Positions 59,948-64,000 of a stretch of 64,000 nt of DNA are shown here, one piece after another. The notes beneath the pieces were generated by a model. It was not told the DNA's origin. It saw nothing but the letters and a program-made list of their open reading frames with translations, and made no database searches. A program made the position numbers and the translations under genes. Each line of letters starts with the position of its first letter. The first letter of the stretch is position 1. Source of the DNA: Sedimentisphaerales bacterium (GTDB lineage Bacteria > Planctomycetota > Phycisphaerae > Sedimentisphaerales > SM23-30); contig JANQJS010000042.1 in NCBI GenBank assembly GCA_028281535.1, positions 30,758 through 94,757 on the forward strand, read 5' to 3'.

Positions 59948-61372
59948 TTAGTTCATAGGAACCAACTCATAAACATAAGGCTTAGGCTGATTCATTTGGT
60001 AGATTTTTTCATCATATTTTTTGATGGCAGCTAATTGTTCAGCCACCTTTTGATCAAATATGGTCATGTATTGATCCATCGGTAAGGTGGGATCGATTAG
60101 ATGCTCTTCCTCTTCTTCTTCCTCCTCATCACCTTCATGATCAGTTTCTTCATCCTCTCCTTCTTCATCCATCTCCTCTTCTTCGCCTTCTAGCTCTTCA
60201 GCTTCTTCTTCATCCTCTTCTCCAGGACCTTCAATTCTGAATTTACGCTCGAGCCATAATCCTCTTAATTTTTCGACCGCTTCTTCATTTTTTTCTTTGT
60301 TGATCTTAGCGATGGTCAAGGCCTGTTGATACTGTGGCGTCGAATTATAGGTTTGCAATTGAACCCCTTTTGCCAGTTGATGATGATTAAACGCCGCAAT
60401 ATTAGCACCTGATATTTTTAATTGATACATTCCTGACGACAAGCCGATAACTTGAAGTATTTCCTGACTCATACTAGCAGCATTTGACATTTGATAGCCT
60501 TTTTGTGCATCACTTGGCACAACCCAGGGCAAGCTTTTGGCTAAGAATTTGAACTTAATCTTATCTGAACTGGTTTCTGAAATAATACCATTTTCAGCTC
60601 GATACCCCCACTGATTGTTGACCTTATCGATCACAATATTCGACACCAAAGACGAAGCTCCGATATCTTCCAGCATGGCAAGTGCCATGATGAGTTGCCC
60701 ATCGCCTTCCGGATGTACTGCATCTGGAATCAATGTAAAATTCGATTTATATTTTCGCTGCTCACGCGTAATGCGATTGAGCGGCTCAAACATATTTACA
60801 AAACCAGCACCTCTATCATTGGCTTGCTTGAGCCCCCACATCCCAAAATAGGATAGCGTCGCATTGTAATCAATGACCGCTGCTTTCTTTTTGGAAACCC
60901 AATTGTCCCCTTTCAAGGCGGGTCTCAAATCATACATGGTTGGAGTCATAACGATAGGAGTCGCATTTATGCCAGCAATTAAATCCAATACTTTGGTCAT
61001 ATTTGTTTGATATGCCTTTACTATTTTGTCATCAAAGGCCTCATAACGTCCATCATTCATACCGATAAGAATGGATACATATTTTGGTTTGAAAGCAGCG
61101 ATATCTTTTTCAAAACGATCGACACAATGATACGCATGATCCCCGCTTACTCCTGCATTATGAAACTGAATCCGTTTATTTGGATAACGGGTATAATAAT
61201 AATCTTCGACATACTGAGTATACATACTCGCATGGGTAATGCTATCGCCCAAAAATACAAATGAATCCCCATCTGATAAGCTTACTTTATCAAATGTTTT
61301 TTTAAAGGTTTGGCCTGAGCAGGCGATGGCGAGGTTTAAGACGATGATTAATGACAGAACTCTGGATAGCAT
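59948..61372 (-). CDS. Secreted SGNH/GDSL hydrolase with polyacidic insert
   Basis: 474 residues with a signal peptide ending in AIACSGQ (possible lipobox IAC, about residue 18). The SGNH blocks are FVFLGDSITHASMYTQYVED (Ser), FHNAGVSGD (Gly), ILIGMNDGRY (Asn) and IPDAVHPEGDGQLIMALAML (Asp–His). Close to the C-terminus, about residues 380–425 are almost only Glu and Asp (nt about 60098–60230), followed by a predicted helix to the end. The catalytic part resembles planctomycete SGNH esterases of carbohydrate or glycan side chains. The acidic tract may bind calcium or be a flexible surface linker. The gene is monocistronic. Confidence 0.85.
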   Translation of the reverse strand: MLSRVLSLIIVLNLAIACSGQTFKKTFDKVSLSDGDSFVFLGDSITHASMYTQYVEDYYYTRYPNKRIQFHNAGVSGDHAYHCVDRFEKDIAAFKPKYVSILIGMNDGRYEAFDDKIVKAYQTNMTKVLDLIAGINATPIVMTPTMYDLRPALKGDNWVSKKKAAVIDYNATLSYFGMWGLKQANDRGAGFVNMFEPLNRITREQRKYKSNFTLIPDAVHPEGDGQLIMALAMLEDIGASSLVSNIVIDKVNNQWGYRAENGIISETSSDKIKFKFLAKSLPWVVPSDAQKGYQMSNAASMSQEILQVIGLSSGMYQLKISGANIAAFNHHQLAKGVQLQTYNSTPQYQQALTIAKINKEKNEEAVEKLRGLWLERKFRIEGPGEEDEEEAEELEGEEEEMDEEGEDEETDHEGDEEEEEEEEHLIDPTLPMDQYMTIFDQKVAEQLAAIKKYDEKIYQMNQPKPYVYELVPMN

Positions 61373-61882
61373 AATGATTCCTTATGAAATAAGATGGGGT
61401 AGCATGCGGTTTAATGGTAGATCATTTATACTGGATTTACCTAATATTGTCTAGCTAGTTATTGATTTATTCATGGCCAGACAATACAAAACACACTTCT
61501 ACCCAACTAAAGATAAGGGACTTATGCCTTTAATAGTGCTTCTTCTAATCCTTAAAGTCTATTTTTTGACTTTTCTTTGTAAGATCCGATCTTTAGCGAC
61601 AGATATACTAATAGGAAGGGATTATTTGACTTCCTGAACGTAAGGAATAAACATGTATGACCCAAAAGCCTTATGATCAAATTGAGCCATTGAGTATCTA
61701 CTGAATGCAGACTCAACCTATCATTGCGATATCAAGCAAGATTTTTAGCACATATTGGCTCACGCTAATTTAAATTAATAAATCTCCACCGACAGTTATG
61801 ACACTGACACTTACCCCCTTTTTGACCCCTTTAGCGGCCAAAGTGTCATACGCTCTGTAGAATTAACAACCAATGAAGCCGC
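61373..61882. other. Intergenic region without a clear gene
   Basis: 510 bases upstream of the SGNH gene. It contains a 54-codon ORF at 61473–61637 (plus strand) without a ribosome site and with a hydrophobic, AT-driven composition, which I do not accept as a gene. I saw no strong hairpin. Confidence 0.5.
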
Positions 61883-61900
61883 GTGGGCATAAATGCCCAC
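61883..61900. repeat. Short palindrome GTGGGCAT–AA–ATGCCCAC
   Basis: Perfect 8-base arms with a 2-base loop (61883–61890, 61893–61900). It immediately precedes the palindromic repeat cluster. One copy is seen in this window. Confidence 0.6.
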
Positions 61901-61927
61901 CCTACCTGGTTCATTCAATTAAAATCA

Positions 61928-61954
61928 TGGATTCCCGCCTTCGCGGGAATGACA
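61928..61954. repeat. Palindromic repeat copy R1
   Basis: ATTCCCGC (61931–61938) and GCGGGAAT (61943–61950) around CTTC, in the context TGG…GACA. It is the same family as R2–R5 at 62042, 62376, 62601 and 63501. Confidence 0.9.
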
Positions 61955-61960
61955 ATTGGA

Positions 61961-62014
61961 CCACTGTCCGCTTATTAAAAGTTCCATATACAACAAAGAC
62001 TTTCTCGTTTGTCA
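61961..62014. repeat. Second repeat unit U1 (about 54 bases)
   Basis: The segment from ACTGTCCGCTTAT to CTCGTTTGTCA recurs with few changes at 62551–62603 (U2). In both cases a palindromic copy follows (R2 after 27 bases, R4 directly). Confidence 0.85.
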
Positions 62015-62041
62015 CCCTCCCCTATGTGAAACGCCTGACTG

Positions 62042-62070
62042 TCATCCCCGCGAAGGCGGGGATCCATGCC
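62042..62070. repeat. Palindromic repeat copy R2
   Basis: ATCCCCGC (62044–62051) and GCGGGGAT (62056–62063) around GAAG, followed by CCATGCC. It forms the 3' end of the GIY-YIG gene. Confidence 0.9.
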
Positions 62071-62365
62071 TTTCACGATTTAACATATTCACAAACAAAT
62101 CATTCCAATCAGGATTATCTTTTTCAATTAAGTTTATTTTCCATTGTCGACGCCATTTCTTAAGTCGTTTTTCTCGGTTAATGGCATAATTGACATCTCG
62201 AAATCTTTCAAAGTAGACAAGTTTATTAATGTTATATTTCTTAGTAAAGCCATCAGCTCGATGTGTTTTATGCTCATAGACACGCTTCTTTAAATTATTA
62301 GTCATGCCGGTATAAAGCGTACCATGTTTACCACTGGCTAAGATGTAGACAAAATATTGTTTCAT
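62042..62365 (-). CDS. GIY-YIG nuclease-domain protein embedded in repeats
   Basis: 107 residues from the ATG at 62363–62365 (MKQYFVYILASG). The GIY-YIG pattern is VYILAS … LYTGMTNNLKKRVYEH. The Arg is in the helix after it, and KYNINKLVYFERF with INREKRLKKW completes the small UPF0213/YhbQ-like domain. A longer frame (to 62443) would translate repeat R3 and is rejected as the start. The stop codon at 62042–62044 and the last eight or so residues come from repeat R2. The gene is therefore bracketed by palindromic copies on both sides. Such nucleases cut DNA; here a role in repeat spread is possible but unproven. Confidence 0.8.
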   Translation of the reverse strand: MKQYFVYILASGKHGTLYTGMTNNLKKRVYEHKTHRADGFTKKYNINKLVYFERFRDVNYAINREKRLKKWRRQWKINLIEKDNPDWNDLFVNMLNRERHGSPPSRG

Positions 62366-62375
62366 TTTTAAAGAC

Positions 62376-62435
62376 ATGGATTCCCGCCTTCGCGGGAATG
62401 ACACACGTCGCCCTATTTTATTTAAAGATAGATAC
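62376..62435. repeat. Palindromic repeat copy R3 with long tail
   Basis: ATTCCCGC (62380–62387) and GCGGGAAT (62392–62399) around CTTC. Then a tail ACGTCGCCCT…TTTAAAGATAGATAC (to 62435) that recurs after R5 (to 63562). It lies just upstream of the GIY-YIG start. Confidence 0.9.
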
Positions 62436-62550
62436 TTAAACACATTTTGGTTGCCTAACGATTATTATTACATAAACGACCAATAAAGAATAAACCATAC
62501 GATTCCATAACAAACGCTCTGCTGTCATCCGACCCTATGCAAAAACACCC

Positions 62551-62630
62551 AACTGTCCGCTTATGAAAAGTTCCATGTACAAAGAAGGCTCTCTCGTTTG
62601 TCATCCCCGCGTAGGCGGGGATCCATGCCT
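62551..62630. repeat. Repeat unit U2 fused to palindromic copy R4
   Basis: U2 (62551–62603) matches U1. R4 has arms ATCCCCGC (62603–62610) and GCGGGGAT (62615–62622) around GTAG, and ends CCATGCCT as R2 does. The remaining intergenic bases 62436–62720 show nothing else. Confidence 0.88.
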
Positions 62631-62720
62631 TTTATGATTCAGTTTTGTAGAGTAGGCATTTTTACTACCATGTATTAAAATATATTTATTATCATTCCCA
62701 ACATCAACAAACCTACCAAG

Positions 62721-63434
62721 TTAAAAGTCAATATCGTCATGATAATTTTCAGAATATCCATGTTCTATCGGTTTAAAATCTTCAAAAAGTATTGCTATAG
62801 TAGAGTAAGTAAAACTGAGATCCAACAGGAACTGATTAGTCGATGAAAATACACGGATACTAAAAATATCGGGTTCTTCATCGCTGGCTTTATGATTTCT
62901 ATCAAGATCATCAAGGTAAGAAACCCCTTCTTTAAAGATTGTATCAATCTTTGAAACCACCATTTTCAAAAGGTTAAAATGGTCAGGAAAAGGTGATTTT
63001 TCATCCCCTAATACAGCCAGAGTTATTTCATCTATTGATTCATTATCTTTTTCAAGCGTAAAACTCCAACAAGATCCATTCCAAATAAACTGAGATTTAT
63101 CTATTTCCTTCATTTCAACCCAAGCAAATGATGTTAATGAACCATCAGTGTTCTTAATCATATCAGAATTCATCTCTGAATCTGATTCTGAATGACTACC
63201 TGGCCATTCAACATTTATCCAAAGCATTAATATCTTAGCAAATTGCCCACCGCAAACTATTCCTATGCAAATACTGATGAGAGGTGTCCACTTATCGCTT
63301 AGATCAAACCACCCGTGTTTAATCATCACAACGATAAGTTCAAATGAAAGAAAAGATGCTCCAACAATACAAATTACATTTATTAGTAAACAAATAAAGT
63401 ATACTACTACTGGTATAAAATATGTTTTTATCAT
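62721..63434 (-). CDS. Membrane protein of unknown function
   Basis: 237 residues with two N-terminal membrane helices (about 8–30 and 48–72) and a soluble, acidic C-terminal domain (about 80–237), probably cytoplasmic or periplasmic depending on topology. The soluble part begins EWPGSHSESDSEMNSDM and has alternating beta and helical segments, with no motif I recognise. A good ribosome site AAGGAAGTGG precedes the ATG. It sits alone between repeat clusters and may be strain-specific. Confidence 0.7.
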   Translation of the reverse strand: MIKTYFIPVVVYFICLLINVICIVGASFLSFELIVVMIKHGWFDLSDKWTPLISICIGIVCGGQFAKILMLWINVEWPGSHSESDSEMNSDMIKNTDGSLTSFAWVEMKEIDKSQFIWNGSCWSFTLEKDNESIDEITLAVLGDEKSPFPDHFNLLKMVVSKIDTIFKEGVSYLDDLDRNHKASDEEPDIFSIRVFSSTNQFLLDLSFTYSTIAILFEDFKPIEHGYSENYHDDIDF

Positions 63435-63500
63435 AGACCACTTCCTTTATTTATTACATTTCATTAACGGACCAATCTATTCTGCTATAGATCGCACAGC

Positions 63501-63562
63501 TGTCATCCCCGCATACGCGGGGATGACACGCGTCGCCCTTTTTTTTATTTAAAGATAGATAC
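63501..63562. repeat. Palindromic repeat copy R5 with long tail, truncating a gene
   Basis: The most perfect copy: TGTCATCCCCGC (63501–63512) and GCGGGGATGACA (63517–63528) with loop ATAC. The tail to 63562 matches the R3 tail (GTCGCCCTTTT…TTTAAAGATAGATAC). The tail supplies the stop codon of the gene remnant at 63549–63863. Confidence 0.9.
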
Positions 63563-63863
63563 GACCCAATTCAGAATTCCAAAACACATCCGCCTGAGGA
63601 GACTGCTTCTCAGCAATAAGACGATTCACCAACCTGGTCGTCTTCGTCGCTTCCGAATCATATACCGCTTTAACCTTTATTCCTGTTTTCTCTTCAAAAG
63701 CTTTTAAGATAGGCTCACTGAATACTTGATCAAGTGAAGTATAAACAACGACTGATGCTTGATTCTCTTTAGAATTTCTCTTATCAGAACACCCCATAAA
63801 AAGATATAGAGTTAAAATACAAATAAATATTTTCCCGAAAACATCTACTTTGAAGTAAGTCAC
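63549..63863 (-). pseudogene. Truncated iron-type ABC solute-binding lipoprotein
   Basis: 104 residues, start GTG. A lipoprotein signal (IFICILTLYLFMGC, lipobox FMGC) leads to VVVYTSLDQVFSEPILKAFEEKTGIKV and LIAEKQSPQADVFWNSE. These are the first domain-one strands of Fe(III)/AfuA-FutA-type periplasmic binding proteins, which normally have about 330 residues. The match ends after DVFWNSELG. The last residues RIYL and the stop are read from the tail of repeat R5. The rest of the gene is not found downstream, where an unrelated gene follows. It is therefore a remnant, probably non-functional. Confidence 0.8.
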
Positions 63864-64000
63864 TATTCAACCAACTTGCTCATGAAGCACAAATTCAAGT
63901 TCCGTATAAACATAATGGCATCTTTAATTATTCCATTTATATTATGCATCAGGAATCCAATGATTAATTACTTCTTAATGGTAGCGACAACAATATCAGA
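63864..64000. other. Window end, no feature supported
   Basis: 137 bases upstream of the truncated binding-protein gene. I see no clear promoter or ORF. Confidence 0.5.

Noticed and set aside
59707..59958. 83- and 60-residue ORFs in the gap before the SGNH gene
   Set aside because: They conflict with the better-looking 58-residue frame and have composition typical of random AT-rich sequence.
61473..61637. 54-residue plus-strand ORF
   Set aside because: No ribosome site, hydrophobic AT-driven composition and no operon context.
62366..62443. N-terminal extension of the GIY-YIG protein
   Set aside because: These codons translate the palindromic repeat and its tail; the domain begins at MKQYFVYIL.
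61928..63562. CRISPR array
   Set aside because: The repeats are palindromic, irregularly spaced (from about 100 to 900 bases) and of different orientation and flanks, and no cas genes are present.

Overview
The window is an AT-rich bacterial chromosome segment (about 40% GC by eye, not computed). Several traits point to the Planctomycetota/PVC group, and most likely a Phycisphaerae-like planctomycete. These are secreted giants ending in planctomycete-style dockerin repeats, an ECF sigma factor of the Rhodopirellula/Verrucomicrobium type next to a FecR–LamG membrane protein, a carbamoyltransferase–SxtJ–DUF5989–SGNH locus, a GldG/DUF4340 ABC system, and an LptF/LptG pair that implies an outer membrane. 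The assignment rests on gene content only; no 16S gene is present.

Layout. 0–5.1 kb: a small c-type cytochrome and a four-gene ABC/GldG operon. 5.1–7.3 kb: an NtrC-type response regulator with its histidine kinase. 7.4–12 kb: housekeeping genes (rpsO–pnp with promoter, leader and terminator, hemB, a ComF-like gene). 12–15.1 kb: tandem LptF/LptG permeases and tRNA-Glu(UUC). 15.4–29.7 kb: an M3 peptidase, a di-heme oxidoreductase, a 1273-residue copper-radical oxidase with an internal cupredoxin, a CBS protein and an 1821-residue thioredoxin–subtilisin fusion. 29.8–34.5 kb: an operon-like run of a MalY/PatB lyase (apparently starting at ATT), a GNAT, PanE, TilS and a lipoprotein. 34.4–40.1 kb: two SGNH hydrolases divergent from carbamoyltransferase–SxtJ–DUF5989. 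40.2–47.9 kb: an ECF sigma factor, a FecR–LamG protein and a second, 1712-residue copper-radical oxidase. 47.9–48.4 kb: two hairpins and a structured RNA with its own terminator.

48.4–56.9 kb is the most interesting part. It is a tight eight-gene operon on the minus strand: GcvH-like lipoyl carrier, CobW-family GTPase, HdrA-N-like Cys protein, 2x[4Fe-4S] ferredoxin, radical SAM enzyme, DUF116–polyprenyl-diphosphate synthase fusion, prenyltransferase-repeat protein and a squalene-hopene-type class II cyclase. I read it as a possibly undescribed isoprenoid pathway in which a polyprenyl chain is made, cyclised and modified by radical/Fe–S chemistry, with electrons or sulfur passing through a dedicated lipoyl carrier. 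A NifS-like cysteine desulfurase lies just upstream on the same strand.

57–64 kb: the desulfurase, a methyltransferase pair, a small unlisted ORF, an SGNH protein with a polyacidic tract, and a repeat-rich end. There, five copies of a palindromic repeat bracket a GIY-YIG nuclease gene and one copy truncates a solute-binding-protein gene. I found no CRISPR array, IS transposase, prophage or rRNA.
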